Source of the DNA: Amphiura filiformis
Lineage: Eukaryota > Echinodermata > Ophiuroidea > Amphilepidida > Amphiuridae
Reading direction: 5' to 3'
Length of the DNA: 64,000 bases
Assembly: GCF_039555335.1 (NCBI RefSeq)
Contig: NC_092637.1
Span: forward strand, 496,001-560,000
Every line of letters begins with the position of its first letter. Within the stretch, counting starts at the first letter, position 1. A program made the translations under genes and the position numbers. Below are positions 20,797 through 31,171 of the stretch, piece after piece. The notes under the pieces were generated by a model. The model did not search any database and was not told the origin of the DNA. It saw only the letters and a program-made list of their open reading frames with translations.

Positions 20797-20872
20797 ATGT
20801 GTGTGTTTTTGTCTTCTCTTCTGTTGGGATTTCTGATGACCAGTTCCTTATGCGGAGTTCAAGGACAAACAG
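20797..20872 (+). CDS. Gene B, first exon: signal peptide
   Basis: The ATG at 20797 opens a 25-codon exon encoding a classic secretory signal: a short MCVF start, a hydrophobic core (LSSLLLGFLM), a small-residue region (SSLCGVQG) and QT. It is followed by a GTATTT donor. The exon ends in phase 1, matching every later exon of the gene. An upstream in-frame ATG at 20725 would add 24 non-hydrophobic residues, so I prefer 20797, which puts the signal at the N-terminus. It predicts that the LDLa/mucin/FN3 product is secreted or displayed at the surface. A TATA-like CATAAAATAG lies near 20711. Confidence 0.75.
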
Positions 20873-21001
20873 GTATTTCTTTTTTTAGACGACAATATCT
20901 GCTTGGAATATTATGCCATTGTGAATTTCTTGTCTGACCTTTATCTTGATGAATTTTTTTTTTTTTTTTTTTATTTAATTTTTTATTTATTTTTTTTTTT
21001 T

Positions 21002-21033
<32 letters not shown>

Positions 21034-21082
21034 TTTTTCTCATTTATTTATTTTTTTTTTTTTTATTTTTTTTATTTTTTTT

Positions 21083-21149
<67 letters not shown>

Positions 21150-21557
21150 TTTTATTTTATTTATTTATTGCCCGGCGAACAAAAATTAGTTACAATTTTA
21201 ATGTATTCCTTTATGGAGACTTGGATGGGAGAAATTATTTTTTACTCATCAGTGGGCGAAGCTTTTTTTTTTACACAAATACTCCATCTACCCTGGAAAT
21301 TAAATGGTGCGCTCCTTTCATCAACATTTTGTTACGTTGTCCTAAGATATTTGGCCCAAAACGACCGTTATTTGGGATTTTCTGCAAAAATGAGTATTGT
21401 TTGCTCAAATTTGACCTCAAAAATTAATTCATCAAGTTAATTCTATATTCAATATGTATACTTTTATATACTTTTGACCAACAAATTTTATCAGTTTACA
21501 TAATTCCAGGGTTAAGACCACCCTTTTTAAGAATTAGAGGGTCATTCATATAATTCC

Positions 21558-21626
21558 ATGACTAAACGGTTGTTTATGCCCGAGGGGCCACTTGCGACCC
21601 GAGGGCATAAACAACCGTTTAGTCAT
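21558..21626. repeat. Hairpin with GACTAAACGGTTGTTTATG arms
   Basis: ATGACTAAACGGTTGTTTAT pairs exactly with its complement ending at 21626, continuing through GCCC/GGGC with a short loop CGAGGGGCCACTTGCGACCC. It is probably a fold-back repeat. Confidence 0.75.
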
Positions 21627-21748
21627 AAAAATATGAATTTTCCCTACCCCGCGATTTCATATCTGGGCTACCGGGCACAAACGTTGTTTATGTCCGGCTC
21701 TCAACCAATCACGCACGCCGTTATATAGCGTGTATGAAAGAACACCCG

Positions 21749-22358
21749 TTAAGGGGTGGGGTATGAACCTTTGGACAGTATTTATTGTGAGACATTAGAG
21801 CACATCAGACATAACGCATTCTGAATACGAAGAATGTCCTTCTGATATCAAATAATTTTGATTTTTTGATATTCGCAATGTAATACACATTTTATGGCAA
21901 ATGATTAAAAATTGATATTTTTGATATTTAACAGTAGTCGAAGTAAACTTTATAAATCTGATAATATGTACTTAAAGTGTATGTAGGTGGGATGAAAAGC
22001 CGACGATCAATTAAAAAATTTGACCTTTCGTATTGAAGATATGGATTTTTTCCCAAAACACAAAAAAAAATTAGGTCTTTTGGGAAAAATCCATATCTTC
22101 AATATGAAAGGTCAAAATTTTCAATTGATCGTCGGCTTTTCCTCCCAGCTACATACACTTTGAGAATATATCATTAGATTTATAAAAATTTACTTCGCGG
22201 ACTTTTGTATTATATCGTAAATTTCAAAAAATGAAAATTATTTGATATCAGAAAGACATTCTTGGTATTCAGAATGCAATTCGATATGTCTGATGTGCTC
22301 TCATGACCCACAAAAAATACTGTCGAAACGCTTAAAACGCTCATTCCAGATCCCTTAA
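21749..22358. mobile_element. Family 1 TTAA MITE, copy 3 (inverted orientation)
   Basis: TTAA at 21749-21752 and 22355-22358 bounds the element. It starts TTAAGGGGTGGGGTATGAAC and ends CTCATTCCAGATCCCTTAA, the reverse of copies 1, 4 and 5. The TCGAATTGCATTCTG motif and central palindrome are present. It ends 55 bp before the exon at 22414, overlapping the region where the branch point and polypyrimidine tract would lie. Confidence 0.8.
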
Positions 22359-22413
22359 TAATACTAGTAACCTCAGAAGTAAACTTAATTCCGATCTTCA
22401 AATGTTTTTGTAG

Positions 22414-22872
22414 TTGAATGTGGGGAACATCAGTTCAGATGTGATGATGGCCAAAAATGTATCGCAGAATATTACCAATGTGATCACATCCCTGACTGTG
22501 ATGATAACAGTGATGAAGATGGCTGTATATGTGATCCAAGCATTGAATTCACATGTACCACTGGCGGGTGCATTAATAATACCTGGGTTTGTGATGCCAG
22601 AGCTGATTGCTTCGATGGCAGTGATGAAGTCACCTGTACTGAGTGCGCTGAAGGATTGTATCTATGTACCAATCATAGCTTTTGCATTCCTGAAGATTGG
22701 ACATGCGATAATATTACAGACTGTCCCGATAACAGTGATGAAGTTGATGGTTGTCTATGTGATCCAAACACTGAATTTACTTGCACTGTAGGTGGATGTA
22801 TCGACGGTACTTTGGTTTGTAATGGTGAAGCCAATTGTGATGATGCTAGTGATGAAGCAGCAGATATATGTG
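22414..22872 (+). CDS. Gene B, exon with four LDLa modules
   Basis: This 459-nt phase 1-1 exon follows TTTTTGTAG and ends at GTAAGA. It encodes four consecutive LDLa modules with almost no linkers. They begin ECGEHQFRCDDG, ICDPSIEFTC, TECAEGLYLC and LCDPNTEFTC. Each has six Cys and a C-terminal DxSDE-type calcium motif (DNSDEDGC, DGSDEVTC, DNSDEVDGC, DASDEAADIC). Modules 1 and 3, and 2 and 4, resemble each other, so the exon looks like a duplicated pair. One-module-per-exon structure, as in gene A, has been lost here. Likely extracellular ligand-binding region; ligand unknown. Confidence 0.92.
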
Positions 22873-23377
22873 GTAAGACAACTGCTGTACGTTAGGTTCC
22901 ACTGCCTTAACAAGATAGGTCATGCATGTCTCACTTCTTTTATTCAACAACATCGACAGTAATAAATCGTGAAGTGTGAGCCTCTGGAGGGAATTCAAGT
23001 TTTAATCATGACTGTTATGGCAGTGGCACTTAATGCGGCAAAATTAACCCCCATTTGGTAATTTGTCCGGCTAAAGTAACTTTGGCAGCAGGTATCGGGA
23101 CAAGTTTGCAATTGTACACCTTGAACATTTTGGCTAGTACACTACTGCACATCGATATTTTCCCCACAGTGTAGCCAAAAATAAATAGATCTGGGGTCAT
23201 AAGTATATTGAATTTCTGTATGTCCGACATTGAATTCCACTTCAACACTTTGCACTAAGAGATTTCGCTAAGCATAGAAAATTGCAACTTCGATATTTCG
23301 AGTACTTTTTTTGTCAATAGTTAATGCTCTGCATGCTAGCCATGCGCTTCATCAACGGAAAAAGTTCAAGTTTTGAA

Positions 23378-23577
23378 ATATTTTCTCAAAGTATCAAGAG
23401 CTATCTTAAGAATTACTGAACCAATACTATGCTTGTTTGTACTCATTTTAATGCAATTTTCATGCTGATTCCAATTATGGTCATGAAAATTTACTTTTCT
23501 GAAATTTTTGAATTTTAAATTTAAAAAAAAAAAAACATGTCGTCTGCAGTCGACACCCGCGTGAAGAGAGTTAAGAT
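23378..23577 (-). repeat. Dispersed repeat, inverted partner of 1476-1677
   Basis: This is a diverged reverse-complement copy of the repeat in gene A intron 2, with CTGCAGTCGACACCCGCGTG as the clearest anchor. Confidence 0.7.
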
Positions 23578-23737
23578 CAAAATGTAAGATTGTAGTATCA
23601 GTAACATTTCATGTACCAAAATAAGCAATAAAATAAATAAATACTTCTATCTGTTAGGGTGTTGTTTCTGTTTCGATGATTGGACGACGGCAAGTAAAAC
23701 TGGCGCATGCAAGAGCGTAAACAGAAGCAATTTGTTA

Positions 23738-24045
23738 CATATCATTTATAAAATTTCGTGTAAACAAATCAATTGATTATTTGGTAAAATGATGTTAAAC
23801 ATACCTAACAATGACGTTTCGTGTTACATCGTAGCACTTTCTCAAATCGACTGACCAATTCTCCCAGTCCTCCTCGTCTGCTTCCTGTCGGAGCGTGACG
23901 TTGGTGGCGCTGTTTTAGGTGGTTTTAGGAGTTGATTTGAGAAAGTGCTACGATGTAGCACGAAACGTCATTGTTAGGTATGTTTAACATCATTTTACCA
24001 AATAATCAATTGGATTTGTTTACACGAAATTTTATAAATGATATC
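23738..24045. repeat. Long hairpin, about 130-bp arms
   Basis: ATATCATTTATAAAATTTCG at the left pairs with its complement near 24045. The pairing includes ACCTAACAATGACGTTTCGT and the GTAGCACTTTCTCAAATC segment with very few mismatches. The loop of about 60 bp contains TCCTCCTCGTCTGCTTCC. It is a fold-back element or young MITE. Confidence 0.8.
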
Positions 24046-24278
24046 TACTGACAATCCTGATGAACTTGTTTACGGAAATTTACTACATATTTTATCGATG
24101 TGCACTTGTCACGGAATAGTTGGACTAAAGTCACCCTCTTGATAAATGATAAGAGAAAACATCCCTTGAGGATAATTTAAGGTAACCTTTTTGAATATTG
24201 GTTAATTCTGTGAAATATACAACTATATGTGCATACTATTACACAATGTCAAGTAAATCTGTATTCACTTTATTTCAG

Positions 24279-24545
24279 TTTTTTTCACCGTTGGAAATGT
24301 CACCTCTTCCACAATCCATGTGATTGTAACGGAGATTGTAGATGCTGAATTCTACCAACTTGTCTTAATTGACCCCAGTGGAATTGAAACAGTAATTAAT
24401 ATTGACTCAGATTATCTTATGGATGGATATTATAATTATGTTTTTGGCAATCTTAAACTTGGAACTGATTATGAAATAACCCTTAGCTATACAAAATTTG
24501 ATGGAGAAACTATCACCACAGGAAGATCGGTGGCAACGACTGCAG
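24279..24545 (+). CDS. Gene B, FN3-like domain exon 1
   Basis: This 267-nt phase 1-1 exon lies between TTATTTCAG and GTAATT. The 89-residue translation begins FFTVGNVTSSTIHVIVTE and ends SVATTA. The alternating hydrophobic pattern resembles a fibronectin type III fold: a conserved-Tyr-like F-Y-QLVLI strand, LKLGTDYEITLSY as strand E/F, and a terminal TTA linker. The LxxGTxYxIxLS motif is the best FN3 hallmark. The usual B-strand Trp is replaced by Val/Ile. FN3 modules act as extracellular adhesion or spacer units. The fold is inferred from the motif only. Confidence 0.75.
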
Positions 24546-26695
24546 GTAATTATCATTGATTATTGTGTGCCTTGCAAAAACATCTCATGTAGATATTATA
24601 CTAAGCAGTCGCAAGGAATTTAACTTATGTCGCTTATCGGAAAAATTGCCTATATCTGCTCTATAAGTCACCAGCATGCCGTAGCGCTTAAAGCAATATT
24701 ATAACATTTTCAAACAAAATAGATTAGCATTTCTTTGCCATAAAATGTTAGCTTTTACTGTCAGATATATACCCTTTTATTTTTGAGCCGAACAACTACG
24801 GCAAAGCAAAGAAAATTGGAATTTACTACCAGCGCACATGTCGCCAATACGTACCACTCCTTCGGTCATGTTGTGGTACGACCCTTTGTTGTGTATATCA
24901 CCGTCCCGCACGCCGTGACGTACTGTGTGTTATGAACATCGTGTATGCGTTCGACTAATAATTCCATCGTAATAATAAAGCGCTGAATCAGCCTTTAATT
25001 CAAAATCACGGATTTTGACAAAACTACAGCACTTAGAGTCTTGATTTTTGCAGGGTATATTGGTTTAATAAAGTACAATTTAATCGTGTAAAAAAGGGAA
25101 TTTTAAAAATTCAGTGAGGGCGTCTTCCTCAGCAAATGTTATAATATGGCTTTAACTTGAAGGCTACTTTGACGCAACGTCGCTAGACACGATTGAACGA
25201 TGATTGGTTGCGATTTTCAAACGCTACGCTACGTTTCTTCACTGATAATAGAGAGATTGCTATGTTACATACGCGTGGTGCGTGGCACGTACGTTGGCCC
25301 TTGCGTTTATACGACGTTTTAAACGGTGTTAAATATTGCTAGTCTCGGTTCCAAACTGGAGTGTGCTCATTCGTCACGAAGGAGAACAAGGCGGCTCGAA
25401 CAAAGAGTAATATCTGATCTGGTCGTCAATGGTCGATAGAGGGCAATGTGATTGAAAATGTCATGGTTACCAAGTCTCTGCCTAATTCAATATCACATAC
25501 TTTTTATTTTGACTAAAAATCAAGGTTATCATGCTGCTTAAACTTGTATTTTTGTGCTCCCCAAATATTATAGTTGCCCAAAAACATATATTTTTGTAGA
25601 TTAAGGACCACTTCATATATCATGACTTTACTTTCAAAATGAGACTTTTTCGCGGTGAAAATTAGGTGTGTTGCATGAACTTCGACAAGTTGTACAATCA
25701 GCATATTTCCACGTCACACGTGCGTTTTATACGACGTTGGTGTCCAAAATGTGGAATCGCAATGTCTGTTTTTACGGAAAGTATTACATACATTTCAATG
25801 GACAATCTCTGCGTGTGAACATTGCGTATATATAGAGTCAATTGTTAACACATCGCTGTAGCATTATTATAATGATTTGTTACAAACAAAAAGGATCATA
25901 ATAATAATAAGACTTTCCTTCGTATGTTCATTATTCTTGACTATCTTTAACACATTGTTAAATGGACAAATGTTGTGCAATTTCAACGATGTATTCACGG
26001 TCATTTTGAACGTGCAAAATCTTCAAAACTGTCTAAATACGCGACCTCGCTTCGATAAAGGAGAGTGGTTTTGAGTAGATCGATGTGCGTACGATCACTA
26101 CGTTTGGAAATCGCAATCTCTCTAATAATTTAATCGCACGCAGCGGGCTTATTATAATACAGACATTACACTTTATCTTGTAGGTAGATTTAAAGGCTTT
26201 TAAAGGTAATTTTATAAAATTGTGTCGGTATCATGGCCCAACCACCGAAAAATCTGCAGTCCCGCAGTCATGATTTGAATGGTTAAAGTTTTGTATTTGA
26301 AGACGTTCTGAAAATCGGTAATTTGTAATACCAATGTAGAATCATGAGGCAGTCAATGAAATCTTTGTTGAAACAAAAAACCAACAAAAACAAATATTGC
26401 ATCTATAAATGCCTACCATTGACTTATTATGGCACAGTTTGAAGTCCGGAGGCACGCTCTAAACATTATTCATAAGTGATGTTTGAGTTATACTATCATG
26501 ATAAAATTCGCGTTAACTGGTTAAAAACAATAAGGCTAAAGGCATTTGTATTTATCACAGGCAAACAATTATCATGACATCATCCTCCTCTTTAGAAATT
26601 GACAATAAAGTCAAACCTTGACAGAAACTAAATTTTAAATGCTAGCATTCAGTAACAAGTAAATCGGTGACGACCTTTTAACTTTTTCTTAAAAG
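24546..26695 (+). other. Gene B intron 3, 2.15 kb
   Basis: It is AT-rich with a possible TIR element at 25247-26123. Otherwise no exon, tandem array or known repeat was recognised. Confidence 0.5.
25247..26123. mobile_element. Possible TIR element (AGAGAGATTGC ends)
   Basis: The left boundary reads AATAGAGAGATTGCTATG and the right reads GCAATCTCTCTAATA, giving a short inverted repeat of about 14 bp. ACGTACG and TATACGACGTT motifs recur inside. The termini are short and no target duplication is certain, so this is tentative. Confidence 0.35.
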
Positions 26696-27067
26696 ATACA
26701 TGTGCTGAAGATGAGTACGCCTGTGCTGATGGTCAGAGGTGTATTGCAGAACATAATCGCTGTGATTCCTACGATGACTGTACAGATGGTAGTGATGAAG
26801 TCGACTGCATTCAATGTGAAGAAGGATCGTATCAATGTTCTAGTGGTAAATGTATACCTGAAAGATGGAGATGTAATTACTTCAGTGACTGTGAAGACAA
26901 CGGTGATGAAATCGATGGTTGCGCATGCGATGATCCAATAAATGAGTTTAATTGTACCGCTGGTGGATGTATTAGTCGCATCTGGATTTGTGATGATTAT
27001 CCAGATTGCATCGATGGCAGTGATGAGGCAGTCGAATTATGTGATATGAGGTCTACCACCGAATTCA
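26696..27067 (+). CDS. Gene B, exon with three LDLa modules
   Basis: This 372-nt phase 1-1 exon lies between TTCTTAAAAG and GTATGT. The modules start TCAEDEYACADG, IQCEEGSYQC and ACDDPINEFNC; all have six Cys and DxSDE or DNGDE calcium motifs. The exon ends with DMRSTTEF. Modules 2 and 3 are nearly identical to the LDLa pairs in the four downstream cassette exons. This exon is therefore the likely progenitor or nearest relative of the cassettes; there the first half of module 1 is replaced by a Ser/Thr-rich segment. Confidence 0.9.
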
Positions 27068-27353
27068 GTATGTATGATTTTATTCTACTGCCGATATCAG
27101 TGTTTAAGTTGATGCCTCTCACATAATAGTGTTAAACTCCAATCAGATAACTTTTCAATGTTTTCTCAAGATTTGAAACGTGTACTTCTACATTTTTGGT
27201 ATGCTTCAATTACAAGAAGCTTTATGCTGTGCATTTAAAAAACAAAGAAGATTGAAAGCCGGGTTTAAAAGATACACTAATGCATTTATGAATTATTTCT
27301 TGCAAACTACAAAATGATGTATGTAGTTATTATTCGATTTTGTAAATATTTAG

Positions 27354-27941
27354 GATCGACCAGAATTCCACCAGTGACTACAACAAACTATGCAAATACA
27401 GCCGAACCATCGGATATCACCGAATTATTAAGCACAACCGAACTCTTTGGTACCACACCCCAATTAAGTACAGATAATATATTGACTAGCACACTTAATA
27501 TGGATACAGATGAGGTAGTTGTTACCACGGACACAGATAATCCTAGTACAACATATTCATTGGGTAGCACAGACCCTTTAAGTACTGCCGAACTCTTGGG
27601 TATCACAGATCTGCCAAGTACAACAAAACAAACAAGTCCCACAGCTTGTACAGATGGTAGTGATGAATTAGGATGTATTCAATGTCAAGAAGGCTATTAT
27701 CAATGTTCTAGTGGTAAATGTATACCTGAAACATGGAGATGTAATTATTTCAGTGACTGTGAAGACAACGGTGATGAAATCGATGGCTGCGCATGCGATG
27801 ATCTAATGAATGAGTTTAATTGTACCGCTGGTGGATGTATTAGTCGCATCTGGATTTGTGATGATTATCCAGATTGCATCGATAGCAGTGATGAGGCATA
27901 CGAACTATGTGATATGAGGTCTACCACCGAATTCAGTATGA
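27354..27941 (+). CDS. Gene B, cassette exon 1: Ser/Thr-rich + LDLa
   Basis: The exon is 588 nt and phase 1-1, following AAATATTTAG. The donor is probably GTATGT at 27942; an alternative GTATGA at 27936 is 6 nt shorter in the same phase. The first ~100 residues are Ser/Thr-rich and acidic (start RIPPVTTTNYANTAEP), with TTELFGTTPQLST-type units like the giant exon. Next comes a truncated LDLa (only CTDGSDELGC), then two full LDLa modules starting IQCQEGYYQC and ACDDLMNEFNC. Likely an O-glycosylated stalk plus calcium-binding modules. It is one of four tandem copies about 0.87 kb apart. Confidence 0.88.
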
Positions 27942-28151
27942 GTATGTATGATTTTATTCCATTGACGATATTAGTGTTTAAGTTGATGCCTCTCACAGAG
28001 TAGTGTTTAACACCAATCAGATGACCTTTCTCTGTTTTCTCAAGATTTTAAATATGTACTTCTACATTTTTGGCATGCTCATTACATGAAGCATTATGCT
28101 GCATATTGTTTGGGAAAAAAAGAAGACGGAAAGCCGAGTTTAAATGATACA

Positions 28152-28773
28152 TTAAGGGATCTGGAATGAGCGTTTTGTGCGTTTCGACAGTATTTTTTGT
28201 GGGACATGAGAGCACATCAGACATATCGAATTGCATTTTGAATACGACGAATGTCTTTCTGATATCAAATATTTGTCATTTTTTGAAATTCACGATACAA
28301 TACAAATTTTATGGCAAACTATTAAAATTTTATAAATCTAATGATATATTCTTAAAGTGTATGTAGCTGGGAGGAAAAGCCGACGATCAATTGAAAATTT
28401 TGACCTTTCATAATGAAGATATGGATTTTTTCACAAAAAGACATAATTTTTTTTGGTGTTTTGGGAAAAAATCCATATCTTCAATACGAAAAGTCAAAAT
28501 ATTCAATTGATCGTCGGCTTTTCATCCCATCTACATACCCTTTAATTATAAATCATCAGATTGATAAAGTTGATTTCGAGTACTGTTAAATATCAAAAAT
28601 GTCAATTTTTAATGATTTGCCATAAAATGTGTATTACATTGCGAATTTCAAAAACTCAAAATTATTTGATATCAGAAGGACATTCTTCGTATTCAGAATG
28701 CAATTCGATATGTCTGATGTGCTCTAATGTCCCACAATAAATACTGTTCAAACGTCCATACCCCTTCCCTTAA
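28152..28773. mobile_element. Family 1 TTAA MITE, copy 4
   Basis: TTAA at 28152-28155 and 28770-28773 bounds the element. It starts TTAAGGGATCTGGAATGAG and ends CATACCCCTTCCCTTAA. It lies in the intron after cassette 1 and is absent from the equivalent introns after cassettes 2 and 3. Removing it restores the ~0.87-kb cassette period, so it inserted after the cassette duplications. Confidence 0.85.
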
Positions 28774-28849
28774 TGCATTTATAAATTATTTCTAACAAAA
28801 ACCAAAATGATGTATGTAGGTATTTTAAAATTGCTTTTTTATAATTTAG

Positions 28850-29434
28850 GATCAACCAGAGTTCCACCAGTGACTACAACAAACTATGCAAATACAGCCG
28901 AACCATCGGATATCACCGAATTATTCAGCACACCCGAACTCTTTGGTACCACACCCCAATTAAGTACAGAACTATTGACTACCACACTTAATAAAGATAC
29001 AGATGAGGTAGTTATTACCACGGCCACAGAAAATCCTAGTACAACATATTCATTGGGTAGCACAGACCCTTTAAGTACTGCCGAACTCTTGGGTATCACA
29101 GATATGCCAAGTACAACAAAACAAACAAGTCCCACAGATTGTACAGATGGTAGTGATGGAATAGGTTGCCTTCAATGTGCAGAAGGCTATTATCAATGTT
29201 CTAGTGGTAAATGTATACCTAAAAGATGGAGATGTAATTATTTCAGTGACTGTGAAGACAACGGTGATGAAATCGATGGCTGCGCATGCGATGATCCAAT
29301 AAATGAGTTTAATTGTATCGCTGGTGGATGTATTAGTCGCATCTGGATTTGTGATGATTATCCAGATTGCATCGATAGCAGTGATGAGGCATACGAACTA
29401 TGTGATATGAGGTCTACCACCGAATTCAGTATGA
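28850..29434 (+). CDS. Gene B, cassette exon 2: Ser/Thr-rich + LDLa
   Basis: This 585-nt phase 1-1 exon follows TATAATTTAG; the donor is GTATGT at 29435 (or GTATGA at 29429). The layout matches cassette 1: RVPPVTTTNYANTAEP start, acidic Ser/Thr-rich region, truncated LDLa (CTDGSDGIGC), and LDLa modules starting LQCAEGYYQC and ACDDPINEFNC. The truncated module's DGSDE is altered to DGSDG. It differs from cassette 1 by scattered substitutions and one codon fewer in the Thr-rich part. It remains fully open and splice-competent. Confidence 0.88.
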
Positions 29435-29722
29435 GTATGTATGATTTTGTTTCACTGACGATATTAGTGTTTAAGTTTATGCCTCTCACAGAATAGTGTT
29501 TAACACCAATCAGATGACCTTTCTCTGTTTTCTCAAGATTTGAAAAATGTACTTCTACATTTTTGGTATGCTTCAATTACAAGAAGCTTTATGCTGTGCA
29601 TTTAAAAAACAAAGAAGATTGAAAGCTGGGTTTAAAAGACACACTAATGCATTTATGAATTATTTCTAGCAAACTACAAAATGATGTATGTATAGTTATT
29701 ATTCGATTTTTTATATATTTAG

Positions 29723-30307
29723 GATCGACCAGAATTCCAGTGACTACAACAAACTATGCAAATACAGCCGAACCATCGGATATCACCGAATTATTAAGCA
29801 CAACCGAACTATTTGGTACCACACCCCAATTAAGTACATCAAATATATTGACTACCACACTTAATATGGATACAGATGAGGTAGTTGTTACCACGGACAC
29901 AGATAATCCTAGTACAACATATTCATTGGGTAGCACAGACCCATTAAGTACTGCCGAACTCTTGGGTATCACAGATCTGCCAAGTACAACAAAACAAACA
30001 AGTCCCACAGCTTGTACAGATGGTAGTGATGAATTAGGATGTATTCAATGTCAAGAAGGCTATTATCAATGTTCTAGTGGTAAATGTATACCTGAAACAT
30101 GGAGATGTAATTACTTCAGTGACTGTGAAGACAACGGTGATGAAATCGATGGTTGCGCATGCGATGATCCAATGAATGAGTTTAATTGTAGCGCCGGTGG
30201 ATGTATTAGTCGCATCTGGATTTGTGATGATTATCCAGATTGCATCGATGGCAGTGATGAGGCAGTCGAATTATGTGATATAAGGTTTACCACCGAATTC
30301 AGTATGA
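29723..30307 (+). CDS. Gene B, cassette exon 3: Ser/Thr-rich + LDLa
   Basis: This 585-nt phase 1-1 exon follows TATATATTTAG; the donor is GTATGT at 30308 (or GTATGA at 30302). Sequence starts RIPVTTTNYANTAEP, lacking one Pro codon relative to its sisters. It then has the Thr-rich stalk, a truncated LDLa (CTDGSDELGC) and two full LDLa modules. By eye this is the copy closest to cassette 1, so cassettes 1 and 3 may share a recent duplication or gene-conversion history. Confidence 0.88.
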
Positions 30308-30580
30308 GTATGTATGATTTTATTTCACTGACGATATTAGTGTTTAAGGTTATGCCTCTCACAGAATAGTGTTAAACACCAACCATATAACATTTCACTG
30401 TTTTCTCAAGATTGACATACTTCTACATCTTTGGCATGCTCCATTTACATGAAGCATTATGCTGTGTATTGTTTGAAAAAACAAGACGGAAAGCCGGGTT
30501 TAAATGATGTATTTATGAATTATTTCTAGCAAAACACAAAATGATGTATATAGATATTAATTGTTCCTTTTTATATTTAG

Positions 30581-31171
30581 GATCGACCAGAATTGCACCA
30601 GTGACTACAACAAATTATGCAGATACAGCCGAACCATCGGATATCACTGAATTATTAAGCACAGCCGAACTATTTGGTACCACATCCCAATTAAGTACAG
30701 CAAATCTATTGACTACCACACTTAATATGGATACAGATGAGGTAGTTATTACCACAGACACATATAATCCTAGTACAACATATTCATTGGGTAGCACAGA
30801 CCCATTAGGAACTGCCGAACTCTTGGGTATCACAGATCTGCCAAGTACAACAAAACAAACAAGTCCCACAGATTGTACAGATGGTAGTAATGAATTAGGA
30901 TGTATTCAATGTGAGGAAGGATTTTATCAATGTTCTAGTGGTAAATGTATACCTGAAAGATGGAGATGTAATTATTTCAGTGACTGTGAAGACAACGGTG
31001 ATGAAATCGATGGCTGCCCATGCGATGATCTAATGAATGAGTTTAATTGTACCGCTGGTGGATGTGTTAGTCGCATCTGGATTTGTGATGATTATCCAGA
31101 TTGCATCGATGGCAGTGATGAGGCAGATGAACTATGTGCTATGAGGTCGTCTACTACCAAAATCAGTATCA
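30581..31171 (+). CDS. Gene B, cassette exon 4: Ser/Thr-rich + LDLa
   Basis: This 591-nt phase 1-1 exon follows TTATATTTAG. The GTATGT donor at 31172 is the better choice, because the alternative site used as comparison in the sister exons reads GTATCA here; this supports the longer form in all cassettes. Sequence starts RIAPVTTTNYADTAEP, then the truncated LDLa (CTDGSNELGC, with the calcium-motif Asp changed to Asn) and modules starting IQCEEGFYQC and PCDDLMNEFNC. It is the most diverged cassette and the one nearest the giant repeat exon. Confidence 0.88.

Larger units (their letters stand above)
20873..22413 (+). other. Gene B intron 1: poly-T/ATTT tract, hairpin and MITE
   Basis: It contains a poly-T and ATTT array (about 20956-21170), a hairpin at 21558-21626 and a family 1 MITE (21749-22358). 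The interval 21170-21550 is AT-rich with only random open frames. Confidence 0.6.
22873..24278 (+). other. Gene B intron 2 with dispersed repeat and long hairpin
   Basis: It contains the inverted partner (23378-23577) of the gene A intron repeat and a long hairpin (23738-24045). No additional exon was recognised. The interval 22900-23270 is anonymous. Confidence 0.55.
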
